This document shows, one piece after another, positions 25,494 through 34,195 of a DNA stretch of 64,000 nucleotides; the stretch's first letter is position 1; each line of letters opens with the position of its first letter. The position numbers and the translations under genes are program-made. The DNA comes from CAVQZC01 sp963718315 (GTDB lineage: Bacteria; Actinomycetota; Thermoleophilia; Gaiellales; JAICJC01). The notes under the pieces were generated by a model that was not told the DNA's origin, searched no databases, and saw only the letters and a program-made list of their open reading frames with translations. The stretch covers positions 558,001 to 622,000 of the forward strand of contig CAVQZC010000007.1 in the NCBI GenBank assembly GCA_963718315.1. Direction: 5' to 3'.

Positions 25494-26328
25494 TCAGCCG
25501 CAGACCGCCGACAGGCTGACGTCGGCGTAGTTGGTCGAAGCGTCGGATGAGTCGACGGTCGCACTCAGCGATACCGGCTCTCCACTCCCGTCGCAGACGG
25601 GATCGTCGTCGCTCGTCCAGGTCTCGGTGAACGTGCAGCTCGCACCCGGGGCGAGCGCGTTGCCCGTGCAGTTGTCGCTGGACAGCGCGTAGCCGCCGGC
25701 GCTCCAGCCGTTCAGCGCCAGCGGAAGCGACGCCGCACCGCCGACATTGGTCAGCGTGAACTTCTGGGAAGCGATGCGGATCTGGCCGAACGAGTAGCTG
25801 AAGGCGTTCGAGCCCGACGACGTCCCAGGCGAGAGCTGGAGGCTTGCGGGGCCGGATCCGCCGACCGTGCCGCCACCCGACCTGATGCTGCCGCTGAGCA
25901 CCAGCAACGAGAGGAACCGGCGGTGCCGGTCGAACCACGCCGCGAGCAACTCCTCGGGTGCCGAAGGCCGAGAGCACGACGAAGCTCCTCCGCGGCCCTG
26001 CCGTGGGCGCGAACGTGACGCTGACCTGGCACGAAGGCGCCGCCGGTGTGAGCAGCGTTCCCGTGCAGCCGTCGGACGCGAGCGAGAAGGCCGGGTTGCG
26101 TCCCAGGTGAATGAAGACCTGACCCGACCAGTGGTTCCAGTTTGCCGTCGAAACGGTGAATACCTGCGTTGCGCTCTGCCCTCGTGCAACGCTGCCGAAC
26201 CTGAATACGCCGTGAGCGTTGGGCGACAGCACCGTTCGCCCCCCGGCCTGCGCGCTCGCCGTCCCCGGTGCGAGCAGCACAGCTCCGGCTGCCAGCACCG
26301 CGGCGAACAACCGTAGACGTCCTAGCAC
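25494..26328 (-). CDS. Secreted protein with ASH/choice-of-anchor-type repeats, frameshifted
   Basis: A GTG start at 26328 with an AGGGGG site leads into a signal peptide ending A-S-A-Q-A. At least two immunoglobulin-like repeats follow, each with the pattern G-C-T-G or N-C-T-G, then P-x-C or P-G-A-S-C, then V-x-F/T-E-T-W, as in HYDIN/ASH or choice-of-anchor-D domains of exported proteins. The frame changes between 25,880 and 26,000 before the second repeat; the combined span is one base over a multiple of three. It ends at V-C-G, stop 25494. Probably a cell-surface or matrix protein. Confidence 0.62.
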
Positions 26329-26456
26329 GTGTGACCCCCTGAGTGTGGTGCCGCTGGAGCGCGGTACCTATGCCTCAGGATCACCGGAAACAGCCCGCAA
26401 AGCGTCACTCTTTTGACGGATCCGAAACGGGGTACCGAGGAAGGGTGAGAAGGTCT

Positions 26457-26963
26457 CTAGAGACCCTGCGGGGCGGTGCCGGACGTGCTCTGCTGCGCGA
26501 ACGCGTCGGCGTGCCGGACGAGCGCACTGGGGTCGTCGACGCCGTGGAACGTGAAGTCGGAGTCGGCGGTCTCGGAGCCTGCGGTGTCCCAGTCGACGTC
26601 GCCGATGCCGAGGATCCGCTGGCCCACCGACTGGCGCACGTTCACGTTCTGCACGCGATCGACGTTCGCCGACCGCTCATTGCGCGAGACGATCCCGCGC
26701 TTGATCTGGATCCGCCGGTTGGTGATCCGGTAGACCGTCGTCACGCGCCGGATCCACCCGATCGTCAGCGTCAGCACCAGCCCGATGATCGACAGCACTC
26801 CGAACAGGGTCAACCCCGGATGATTGGAGGTGCCCGCCCGGATGCCGGCATAGATGATCACCGGGATCAGCGAGATCAGCACCCAGCGGATGTAGAACAG
26901 GAGCATCGACTTCCAGCTCGGGTGGCCGGTCCACAGCACGTTCTCGCCCTGGTAGGTGTCCAT
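26457..26963 (-). CDS. PH-domain (DUF304/YdbT-like) membrane protein
   Basis: The ATG at 26963 is set by TAGACT eight bases upstream. The 168-residue product begins with a soluble strand (E-N-V-L-W-T-G-H-P-S-W), two membrane helices (about 27-45 and 58-76), then a bacterial PH domain with T-T-V-Y-R-I-T-N-R-R-I-Q-I-K-R-G, V-D-R-V-Q-N-V, Q-S-V-G-Q-R-I-L-G-I-G-D-V. The family associates with membranes; function is unknown. A longer upstream frame is rejected. Confidence 0.83.
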   Translation of the reverse strand: MDTYQGENVLWTGHPSWKSMLLFYIRWVLISLIPVIIYAGIRAGTSNHPGLTLFGVLSIIGLVLTLTIGWIRRVTTVYRITNRRIQIKRGIVSRNERSANVDRVQNVNVRQSVGQRILGIGDVDWDTAGSETADSDFTFHGVDDPSALVRHADAFAQQSTSGTAPQGL

Positions 26964-26971
26964 CACGACCC

Positions 26972-26977
26972 AGTCTA
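26972..26977 (-). promoter_or_regulatory. -10 element of the PH-domain gene
   Basis: TAGACT on the minus strand is eight bases before the ATG at 26963. Confidence 0.45.
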
Positions 26978-27106
26978 CTGACGAGAACGGATGAGCCCGG
27001 ATCGGGGCGCGGACATGCGCCCCCGGTGTTTCACCGGTCAGGCAACTGGGCACTGCTCACGGCAGCGCCGGTCGTTGGGCGCCGGCACCGAACGAAAGTG
27101 GGAACC

Positions 27107-27190
27107 ATGCTCATCACCATCCTGATCGTCCTGGCAATCATCGCTCTGCTGCTCTTCATCTTCGGTCGGGGGCGGTTCGGCCGGGCCTAA
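27107..27190 (+). CDS. Very small hydrophobic membrane peptide (27 residues)
   Basis: An ATG with a GAAAGTGGGA ribosome-binding site six bases before it opens a 27-codon frame. It has an almost purely aliphatic segment (residues 2-19, L-I-T-I-L-I-V-L-A-I-I-A-L-L-L-F-I-F) followed by G-R-G-R-F-G-R-A and TAA. A single membrane pass with a basic tail fits small stress or regulatory membrane peptides. Upstream lies a 7-bp hairpin (27004-27023). It occupies most of the gap between the PH and Rieske genes. Confidence 0.55.
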   Translation: MLITILIVLAIIALLLFIFGRGRFGRA

Positions 27191-27214
27191 CCGCAACTGC
27201 TTGCTATCGACCCC

Positions 27215-27244
27215 TTGCCGAGGGGTGCACCAGCCCGGTAGCGT
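27215..27244 (+). promoter_or_regulatory. Promoter of the Rieske oxygenase gene
   Basis: TTGCCG (27215-27220), 18 bases and TAGCGT (27239-27244) lie with the -10 six bases before the ATG at 27251, giving a leaderless transcript. Confidence 0.5.
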
Positions 27245-27250
27245 GTAGCC

Positions 27251-28342
27251 ATGGACACGTCGTACGGCTCGCGGCTCGATCGCGGCGTCACCCTCCCGTT
27301 CAGCTGGTTCGCCGACCCGGAGATCTTCCGCCTCGAGCAGGAGCGGATCTTTGCGCACACGTGGCTGTACGGCGGTGTCGCGGACTGGGTCGCCGAGCCG
27401 GGCCAGTACTTCACCTGCCATGCCGGGCTGGTGCCGGTGGTGGTCGTCCGCGACCATTCCGGCGCCCTCAACGGGTTCGTCAACATCTGCCGTCACCGGG
27501 CGACCGAGGTCGCCCGTGGCCGGGGCAAGCGGGAGACCCTGCAGTGCCCCTACCACGCGTGGACGTACGACCTCGACGGCAGCCTGCGGGCCGCCCCGCG
27601 CTCCGAGCGGGAGGCGGAGTTCGACCGCAGCTGTTTCGGCCTGCGCCGGGTCGCCGTCGACACCTGGGGCCCGTTCGTGTTCGTCAACCGCGATCTGGAC
27701 GCGCCGCCGCTGGCCGAGTTCCTGGGCGACCTGCCTGCCGTGCTCGAATCCGCCGGCGTCGACTTCAGCCGGCTCCGGTTCCGCGAGCGCCAGGACTGGG
27801 AGATGAACGCGAACTGGAAGGCGGTCGTCGAGAACTACCTCGAGTGCTACCACTGCCCGACGGCGCACCCCGGCTTCTCGAAGGTGATCGACGTCGACCC
27901 CGACGCGTACCGCCTGACCAGCGACCGCTGGTTCTCGAGCCAGGTCGGCCGCGTCCGCCAGGACGCCGTCGACGGCAACGGATCAGCCCCCTACCGGCCG
28001 GCAGCCGATGGCATGCAGGAGGCGCATTTCCACTACCTCTGGCCCACCTTCACCATCAACGTGCTGCCGGGAAGCGCAAACATGGGGGCATTCGCCTTCC
28101 GGCCGATCGATGCCGACCACACGGCGACCTATAGCGACTCCTTCTACGGCGAGGACGTCAGCGACGAGGAAGTGAACGACATCAACACCTTCCTCGAACA
28201 GGTCGGCCTCGAGGATCAGGAGCTGGTCGAGTCGATCCAGCGCGCGGCACGCTCGGGCGGTCTCGAAGAAGGGCAGCTCCTGCTCTCCAGCGAGCACCTG
28301 ATCCAGCACTTCCAGCGCCTGGTCGACGACGCGCTGCGCTGA
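27251..28342 (+). CDS. Rieske non-haem iron aromatic-ring/amine oxygenase, alpha subunit
   Basis: The 363-residue protein has a Rieske [2Fe-2S] centre, C-R-H-R-A (about residues 78-82) and C-P-Y-H-A-W (about 98-103). The catalytic domain begins N-W-K-A-V-V-E-N-Y-L-E-C-Y-H-C-P-T-A-H, giving the two His of the mononuclear iron site. It would hydroxylate or dealkylate an aromatic or quaternary-amine substrate. No ferredoxin, reductase or beta subunit gene lies beside it, so electrons must come from elsewhere. The 3' end runs right up to the truncated reductase gene. Confidence 0.9.
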   Translation: MDTSYGSRLDRGVTLPFSWFADPEIFRLEQERIFAHTWLYGGVADWVAEPGQYFTCHAGLVPVVVVRDHSGALNGFVNICRHRATEVARGRGKRETLQCPYHAWTYDLDGSLRAAPRSEREAEFDRSCFGLRRVAVDTWGPFVFVNRDLDAPPLAEFLGDLPAVLESAGVDFSRLRFRERQDWEMNANWKAVVENYLECYHCPTAHPGFSKVIDVDPDAYRLTSDRWFSSQVGRVRQDAVDGNGSAPYRPAADGMQEAHFHYLWPTFTINVLPGSANMGAFAFRPIDADHTATYSDSFYGEDVSDEEVNDINTFLEQVGLEDQELVESIQRAARSGGLEEGQLLLSSEHLIQHFQRLVDDALR

Positions 28343-28343
28343 C

Positions 28344-28710
28344 CGCCCGCCTCCGCCTGCAGCGTCTTGACCTCTCCGCCGAGATCGCCGCAGGCAATGC
28401 GTGACTCGGGCCAGTCCGCACGATCGAGCGTCCTCGAGAAGACGACCTTCGGGATCTCGTTCATCGGCGCCGCGTATTCGTGGGTCGACGACGGCCAGTG
28501 GGTCGCCATCTCCTCGTAGGTAACCCGACCCATGATGTGCGTGCCTGCCGCACGCACCCAGGCAAGCTTGCATCCGACCAGCTCCGGGTCCTCGCCGGTC
28601 GTGTAGACCGGCATCGAGCGGCCCTCGTCGTCGGGCGGGTCGGCCACGAAGCCGTCAATCGAGATGCCCATCTGGAGCACGAGCTTCCTCAGCGGTTCCT
28701 GCGATGCCAT
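28344..28710 (-). pseudogene. Dihydrofolate-reductase/RibD C-terminal family protein, 3'-truncated
   Basis: The N-terminal two-thirds are clear: L-V-L-Q-M-G-I-S-I-D-G-F-V-A, H-I-M-G-R-V-T-Y-E-E-M-A, I-P-K-V-V-F-S-R-T-L, after a GGGAGGA ribosome-binding site. Family members run to about 190-200 residues and end with an A-R-F-x-x-x-L and L-x-x-P-V-L-G-x-G region. Here resemblance stops after about 120 residues, where the gene meets the convergent Rieske gene. The open frame continues antisense into that gene to 28216 but codes nothing recognisable. Deletion or recombination at the junction has probably removed the end. Confidence 0.7.
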
Positions 28711-28848
28711 CGAATCCTCCCTCGGTACACGCTTTCACGAGGAGGACTATGGACGGCACATCGACTCATCGGTACCCAGGGGCGGCGCTGCGGCGGCCAG
28801 GTGGCCAGGACGGAACGGCCAAGTGGCCAGCCGCGGAACCGGGAACCT

Positions 28849-29007
28849 CTACATCACATTCATGACGTTCTGCAGCACCGTGCTGATGGTGCCGCTGAGG
28901 AGCGTCAAGGTGGCCACCACCGCGATGGTGATGACGCCGAGGACGACGGCGTACTCGGCCATCGTCTGACCCGACTGCCGAGGATCGGGCTGGAGGACGT
29001 TCTTCAC
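28849..29007 (-). CDS. Flp/Fap-type pilin, solitary
   Basis: The GTG at 29007 has AAGGAG seven bases upstream. The 52-residue product has a short leader, then G-Q-T-M-A-E-Y-A-V-V-L-G-V-I-T-I-A-V-V-A, the conserved hydrophobic pilin helix with its glutamate (processing is expected before it). It ends in Asn and Met residues. Flp pilins are polymerised by Tad machinery, but no tad/cpa gene is in this window. Confidence 0.83.
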   Translation of the reverse strand: MKNVLQPDPRQSGQTMAEYAVVLGVITIAVVATLTLLSGTISTVLQNVMNVM

Positions 29008-29164
29008 GGGAACTCCTTCGCGCTTCGAGGGCGGGCGCTCGGACAACGCAGGCGCCCCTGCCCTCTATCGGGCGGCGGGCGCCGGCTCAGGACACCCGGA
29101 CGGGGCAGCCGGTGCTTACACCGCCGCCTACGACCGGCGGAGCCCACAGCCTTGACCTGGCAAC

Positions 29165-30286
29165 TCAGCCGCAGCAGTGCAGGATCATCGTCCTCAGCCG
29201 GTGGCCCACCTGTGTGCTGCCGACCGCCCACCACTCTGACGAGCCGGGGACCGCTGTCACAGCGGAGAGCGTGTTCTGGGGATTCGGGTTGGGACCGCCG
29301 TACTCGGTCCATGACGAGCCGTTCCAGAAGTCGAGCAGGTTATCGGTGTCAGCACCCGATGTCCGATTTCCGACCGCCCACACCGAGCTTGCCGATGCCG
29401 ACGCGACCGCGGTCAGCCAGTGGTCAACCATGAACGCCGGCGGGTCATGCTCGGCCCAGGTGGTGCCGTTGTACCTGTCGGCCAGCGAGTTCTGGAACCC
29501 GCTGCTGCCGGTCCAGGAACCGACCACGAACACCGGCGACGTCGGAGACGACGCTCCGATTCCCGTGAACGCGTACGTGGAGCCGGGAGCCCCGGTCGGC
29601 GCGGACTGCAGCACGAGGCTCGTCCCGTTCCACTGGTATACGGCGTCGGTCTGGATCCCTCCGCAGTCGGTGGCAGTATCGAACCAGACGTCATGGGTGG
29701 AGAGTTCCACCAGGTCGGTGACCCCGGTGAAGCAGGTACGTGGTTCGGAAACGACCAGAGTGTGGTGCCAGCGGCTGCCGGTCCAGTGATCGAGGAAGAG
29801 CTTCTCCGCGTTGCGGAGGTTGATGTATGCACCGGCAGTCCAGACGTCGGAGGCTGACCGCGCCGTGACCGGCCCGGCGATCTCGTCCTGGCCCGTCGGC
29901 TGGGACAGCTCGGTGCGTGTCCAGTTGGCGCCGTCGTAGTGCAGCAGAATCGGATCGACGTCTCCCAGCCCGCCGATCCAGACGTTCGATGAGCTCTCAG
30001 CGTTGACGGTGTACAGCGAATCGCCGCCCCCTGCTGCGGTCGTGACAGGCTTCCACTTCGTCCCGTTCCAGTGCTCGACCAGCGGTGCGTAGGTGTTCGG
30101 CTCATAGACCGCGCCGATCGCCCATCCGTCTGTCGTCGAATCCGCCGACACGCCGGTCAGCCAGTCGGAGCCGACGTTCGGGCTTGGCGACACCGTCCAC
30201 GGCGTTGCGGCGCTCGCAACTCCGACAGGTAGCAGGACACCAGCCACCACGACGGCGGCGATCCATCCGAAACGACGACACGACAT
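29165..30286 (-). CDS. Secreted repeat protein, predicted beta-propeller
   Basis: GGGGGAGGTG lies upstream of the ATG. The 373-residue product has a signal peptide ending V-A-S-A-A. Repeats of about 45-55 residues follow, of the form S-S-x-V-W-A-V-G (V-W-I-G-G, V-W-T-A-G, V-W-A-V-G) and N-G-x-x-W, which suggest a six- or seven-bladed propeller. It ends C-C-G. Function is unknown; propellers on the surface usually bind proteins or sugars. Confidence 0.72.
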   Translation of the reverse strand: MSCRRFGWIAAVVVAGVLLPVGVASAATPWTVSPSPNVGSDWLTGVSADSTTDGWAIGAVYEPNTYAPLVEHWNGTKWKPVTTAAGGGDSLYTVNAESSSNVWIGGLGDVDPILLHYDGANWTRTELSQPTGQDEIAGPVTARSASDVWTAGAYINLRNAEKLFLDHWTGSRWHHTLVVSEPRTCFTGVTDLVELSTHDVWFDTATDCGGIQTDAVYQWNGTSLVLQSAPTGAPGSTYAFTGIGASSPTSPVFVVGSWTGSSGFQNSLADRYNGTTWAEHDPPAFMVDHWLTAVASASASSVWAVGNRTSGADTDNLLDFWNGSSWTEYGGPNPNPQNTLSAVTAVPGSSEWWAVGSTQVGHRLRTMILHCCG

Positions 30287-30366
30287 CGGACACCTCCCCC
30301 TCAGCGGACAGGACGGAGGCTAACACGCTCGGTGTGTGCCGGTGACCGAGGTGTTACTAGCAGAGC

Positions 30367-30395
30367 TTGACAGTTTCCAATCTCTGAGGGATGAT
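30367..30395 (+). promoter_or_regulatory. Promoter of the phosphopantetheinyl transferase operon
   Basis: TTGACA (30367-30372), 17 bases, then GATGAT (30390-30395; four of six match TATAAT). It lies in a less GC-rich stretch, about 45 bases before the ATG at 30444. Confidence 0.45.
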
Positions 30396-30443
30396 TGCGA
30401 ACGCGCAAAGTCGCGCACGTGCTCCAAGCCGGGGGGTGCTCCG

Positions 30444-31118
30444 ATGAAGTTCGGCGCTGATTACGGGCGTTGCCTGGACCGCTCGGCTGTGCACATCTGG
30501 CGATTCAGGTTGGGCAGGCACACCGGGGACGTCGCCAGCAGCCGACGGGCCTCGGGGCTCGCCGTCCGCTCGGTGCTCTCGAAGTACCTGGGCTGCCCTC
30601 CAGGTGATGTCGAGATCGCGTACACGGCGTCGGGTAAGCCGCATCTGCAACGCGTTCCGGCCACCGGCGTCGTCCCGCTTCACTTCAACCTTTCCCGCAG
30701 CGGGGGGTTCGGCGTTGTCGCGGTGACCAGCATCGGCCCGCTGGGCGTCGATCTCGAGCGAGTCCGGCCCATAGGAGACGTTAGCCGGATGGCCGAGCGG
30801 TTCTTTGCGCCGTCCGAGGCGGCGGCGATCCTTGCCGAGAGAGAATCGGACAAGCTGAGCGCTTTCTACCGGTGCTGGACTCGGAAAGAGGCGTACGCGA
30901 AGGCTGTCGGCAAGGGTTTGGCCATCCCGTTCGACCGATTCGCCGTATCAGTTGGGACAGCGTCGCCGCCGGCGATCGTGTGGCTGGACGGTGAAGACCC
31001 GTCACACTGGAGCCTTCACACCTTCTCGCCCTGGGTGGGGCATGTCGGGGCGTGCGCAATTCGAACGCCTCTTCCCGACCCCGCGTTCGTCGTGAGGGAC
31101 GTGATCCTCACCCCGTGA
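30444..31118 (+). CDS. 4'-Phosphopantetheinyl transferase, Sfp/Gsp type
   Basis: The ATG at 30444 has a GGGGGGTG site upstream and gives 224 residues. The two diagnostic motifs are present: G-V-D-L-E at 101-105 (metal ligands) and W-T-R-K-E-A-Y-A-K-A-V-G-K-G-L at 145-159. The substrate-side P-L-H-F-N-L-S precedes them. Such enzymes move phosphopantetheine from CoA onto the Ser of carrier domains. Its stop overlaps the GTG of the adenylation-carrier-thioesterase gene, whose carrier domain is the obvious substrate. Confidence 0.9.
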   Translation: MKFGADYGRCLDRSAVHIWRFRLGRHTGDVASSRRASGLAVRSVLSKYLGCPPGDVEIAYTASGKPHLQRVPATGVVPLHFNLSRSGGFGVVAVTSIGPLGVDLERVRPIGDVSRMAERFFAPSEAAAILAERESDKLSAFYRCWTRKEAYAKAVGKGLAIPFDRFAVSVGTASPPAIVWLDGEDPSHWSLHTFSPWVGHVGACAIRTPLPDPAFVVRDVILTP

Positions 31119-34100
31119 CGATCGCGCCCACCAGCACAGAGCAAAGCGGTGCGACGCCGGTGTACCTGCCAACCCCGGAGGTCGTCGCGAGCTCGCAGAT
31201 GACCGCATTCATGCGAGAGTGCGGGTCCGCTCTCGGCCGGTCGTTCGACGACGCGTCGTTCTACCGGTTCTCGATAGAGCAGTACCCGGATTTCTGGTAC
31301 CGCTTCCTGGCCTGGTCCGGGATCGCGCACGACGGCGAAACAGGGCCGGTTTGCACCGACGGCGACGTTGAGCATGCGAGTTTCTTTCCCAACCTGCGGC
31401 TGAGTTACCCGGAGAACCTACTTCGGGTCGGCTCGGAAACCGAGGGGCGGCGGATTGCCCTCACCTCGCGTAACTCGGCGGGAGTGGTCCGGCGCATTAC
31501 CCGCGACGAGCTGCGCGATCAGGTGCTCAGGTTGGCCGAGGCGCTTCGCCAGCTGGGAGTGCTCCCCGGCGACCGCGTAGCTGCGATCGTTCCCAACTCC
31601 GCCGAGGCCGTGGTGGCAGCGTTGGCCACTGCCGCCCTCGGCGCCACATTCTCGAGCGCTGCACCGGATATGGGCGCGGCGGCCATCCTGAGCCGGTTTG
31701 AGCAGCTCCAACCGGCACTGCTGGTGGCTGCGTCCGAGGCGGAGATCCCAGGCTCGTCAGGCTCGATCGCAGACCGGTTGCGCGACGTGGTCGGCGGACT
31801 CCCATCGTTGCGCATGCTCCTCTCGCTGGACGAGCCACCGGCAGGGGCTGACCTCGGCTTGCCGACCCACCACCTGTCCGACCTGCTGAGGACTCAGCCG
31901 GCTGCGCCCTCGGATCAGCGGTGGGAGCGATTTCCGTTTAACCACCCGCTGTTTGTCCTCTTTTCCTCGGGGACGACAGGCCCTCCGAAGTGCATCCTCC
32001 ATGGCGCCGGCGGGACCCTTCTGGAGCATGTGAAGGAGCACCGCCTCCACTGCGATCTGACCAGCGACGACAAGCTGTTCTTCCACACCACGACCGGCTG
32101 GATGATGTGGAACTGGCAGCTGTCGGCGCTTGCCTGCGGCGCCGAGATCGTGCTCTACAACGGGCCGACGGCTGATGCCGAGTCGTTGTGGGAGATCGTT
32201 GCGGACGAGGACGTGACCGTATTCGGGACGAGCCCCGCCTACCTGCAGCTGTGTTCCGACAGCGCCTACGTCCCTCGAACGCATCTGTCGCTTCCAAACC
32301 TACGCGGCGTGCTTACCACCGGCTCGATCCTCCATGACCGGCAGTACGACTGGGTGCAGGAGAACGTCGGCTCAGTCCCGCTGCAGTCGATCTCCGGTGG
32401 CACAGACATCATCGGGTGCTTCGTCCTGGGCAACCCCAACCTGCCCGTGTATCGCGGCGAGAGCCAGTGCCGCAGCCTTGGTCTGGACGTGCAGGCAGTT
32501 CCGCCAGAGAATTCCACAGGTGCCGCAGACGTCGGGGAGCTCGTGTGCCGAAACCCGTTTCCGTCGCGACCCCTCGGATTCATTGGCGACTCGAACGGAG
32601 AGAGGTTTCACGACGCCTACTTCTCGCAGCACGCCGGCGTCTGGACCCATGGCGACCTGATCGAGATCACGCGTCGGGGATCCGCGCGGATGCATGGCAG
32701 GTCGGACGGCGTGCTCAACGTCCGCGGGATCCGGATCGGTCCGGCGGAGATCTACCGTGCCCTCGAAGCCGTCCCGCAGATCGGCGAGGCGATGGCCGTC
32801 GAACAGCGGCTGGAGTCGTCCGGCCACTCGAGAATCGTGCTCCTGGTCGTGATGCGCGATGGATTCACGCTCGATGCCAATACGAGGGCGGAGATTCGAC
32901 GAACGCTTGCGCGCGATGCATCGCGAGCTCACGTCCCGTCGGTGATCGCCGAGGTCGACGAGCTGCCGGTCACGCACAGCGGCAAGCGGTCGGAGCGTGC
33001 CGCCCACGATGCGTTGAACGGCGATGTGCCCGTCAACGCCGAGGCGCTCCGAAACCCCGACTGTCTGGATGCGATCCGGACGCAGGTCGCGATCGAGGAT
33101 CGACGCCCCACCGACGGCGTGCGCTTCCGCGCATCCGACCCACCCGGAACGCTCGAAGAACAGCTCGCGACGATCTGGAGAGACGTGCTCGGCGTCTGGC
33201 CGATCCATCCGGAAGACGATTTCTTCGAGCTCGGCGGCACCTCGCTGCTCACCGTTCCACTCTTCCAGGCCATCCACGACCGGCTGGGCCGGAGCCTGCC
33301 ACTCTCCACGATCATTTCAGCGCCGACGGTTGCATCGCTGGCATCCATCCTGCGCGAGCAGACCGACGATCAGTGGTCGCCCCTCGTCCTGCTCAAGCCC
33401 GGGACCCGCCAGATGCCCCTGTTCCTCGCTCCCGGCCTACGCGGGGAGGTGCTCGGGCTCCGCCCGCTCGCACGTGCGCTGGCAACCGACCGGCCGGTGT
33501 ACGGCCTGCGCACGCAGGGCCTTGTCGCCGGTGATCAGCCCCATGAGCGGGTCGAAGAGATAGCTGAACGCCAAATCGAGCATATCCGCTCGCTGCAGCC
33601 GGTCGGCCCTTACGCGCTGTGCGGCTACTCGTTCGGCGGGCTCGTCGCCTATGAGATCGCCCAGCGACTGTGGTCGGGCGGAGAAAGGGTGGAGTTCCTT
33701 GGGTTGATCGACACGTTGCTCCCGTGGGCGCTTCTGACCCCACGTGAGCGACTCCGACAAACGGTGACGCTCCCCGCGTCATGGATCGATCGGGTCAGAA
33801 TCGACCCGATCGGGAAGCTCCGGCGATCCGTTGGACGCCGCAGCCTCGTGGCGCAAGGCACCCGGCGGGAGGCGCCGTCATACTTCGCGTGGGTCAGAAG
33901 CACCAACCTGATCGCCCAGGCGTCATACTCACCCCCCAAGTACGGTGGGGACGCCACGTTTTTCAGGTCGGCCCGACGCCGGCCTTCGCGTTGTGATCCA
34001 CTGCCCATCTGGTCGAGGCTGATCGATGGCACCCTGTCGGTCCCTCAGCTGTCCGGGGGCCACGGAGAGTTACTGGCCCGCCAGCATGTCGCACGGTTGG

Positions 34101-34177
34101 CAGACGTGCTGAGCGCCGAGCTGGATCGGGCGCACGCACGAGACACAGATAGCGCGAACGCAGCCGCGGCCGGTTGA
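31115..34177 (+). CDS. NRPS-like protein: acetoacetyl-CoA-synthetase-type adenylation domain, carrier domain and thioesterase
   Basis: The protein has 1,020 residues. Residues 1-640 are an adenylation domain: S-S-G-T-T-G-P-P-K (from 284), S-G-G-T-D-I-I-G, G-R-S-D-G-V-L-N-V-R-G and the catalytic Lys 624 in S-G-K-R. Its N-terminus (F-P-N-L-R-L-S-Y-P-E-N-L-L) matches acetoacetyl-CoA synthetases rather than amino-acid-activating NRPS domains. A carrier domain follows with F-F-E-L-G-G-T-S-L (Ser 710), then an alpha/beta-hydrolase thioesterase with G-Y-S-F-G-G (Ser 839) and a late G-G-H-G-E. The likely job is to activate a short oxo-acid, load it on the carrier and release it by hydrolysis, transfer or dimerisation. 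The product is unknown. The start is set by GTGA overlap. Confidence 0.85.
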   Translation: MTIAPTSTEQSGATPVYLPTPEVVASSQMTAFMRECGSALGRSFDDASFYRFSIEQYPDFWYRFLAWSGIAHDGETGPVCTDGDVEHASFFPNLRLSYPENLLRVGSETEGRRIALTSRNSAGVVRRITRDELRDQVLRLAEALRQLGVLPGDRVAAIVPNSAEAVVAALATAALGATFSSAAPDMGAAAILSRFEQLQPALLVAASEAEIPGSSGSIADRLRDVVGGLPSLRMLLSLDEPPAGADLGLPTHHLSDLLRTQPAAPSDQRWERFPFNHPLFVLFSSGTTGPPKCILHGAGGTLLEHVKEHRLHCDLTSDDKLFFHTTTGWMMWNWQLSALACGAEIVLYNGPTADAESLWEIVADEDVTVFGTSPAYLQLCSDSAYVPRTHLSLPNLRGVLTTGSILHDRQYDWVQENVGSVPLQSISGGTDIIGCFVLGNPNLPVYRGESQCRSLGLDVQAVPPENSTGAADVGELVCRNPFPSRPLGFIGDSNGERFHDAYFSQHAGVWTHGDLIEITRRGSARMHGRSDGVLNVRGIRIGPAEIYRALEAVPQIGEAMAVEQRLESSGHSRIVLLVVMRDGFTLDANTRAEIRRTLARDASRAHVPSVIAEVDELPVTHSGKRSERAAHDALNGDVPVNAEALRNPDCLDAIRTQVAIEDRRPTDGVRFRASDPPGTLEEQLATIWRDVLGVWPIHPEDDFFELGGTSLLTVPLFQAIHDRLGRSLPLSTIISAPTVASLASILREQTDDQWSPLVLLKPGTRQMPLFLAPGLRGEVLGLRPLARALATDRPVYGLRTQGLVAGDQPHERVEEIAERQIEHIRSLQPVGPYALCGYSFGGLVAYEIAQRLWSGGERVEFLGLIDTLLPWALLTPRERLRQTVTLPASWIDRVRIDPIGKLRRSVGRRSLVAQGTRREAPSYFAWVRSTNLIAQASYSPPKYGGDATFFRSARRRPSRCDPLPIWSRLIDGTLSVPQLSGGHGELLARQHVARLADVLSAELDRAHARDTDSANAAAAG

Positions 34178-34195
34178 TGTCCTCGGCTGCGAGGC

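Noticed and set aside
31052..31114. An upstream start for the adenylation-carrier-thioesterase gene
   Set aside because: It would overlap the transferase gene by 60 bases; the GTG at 31115 gives the standard GTGA overlap.
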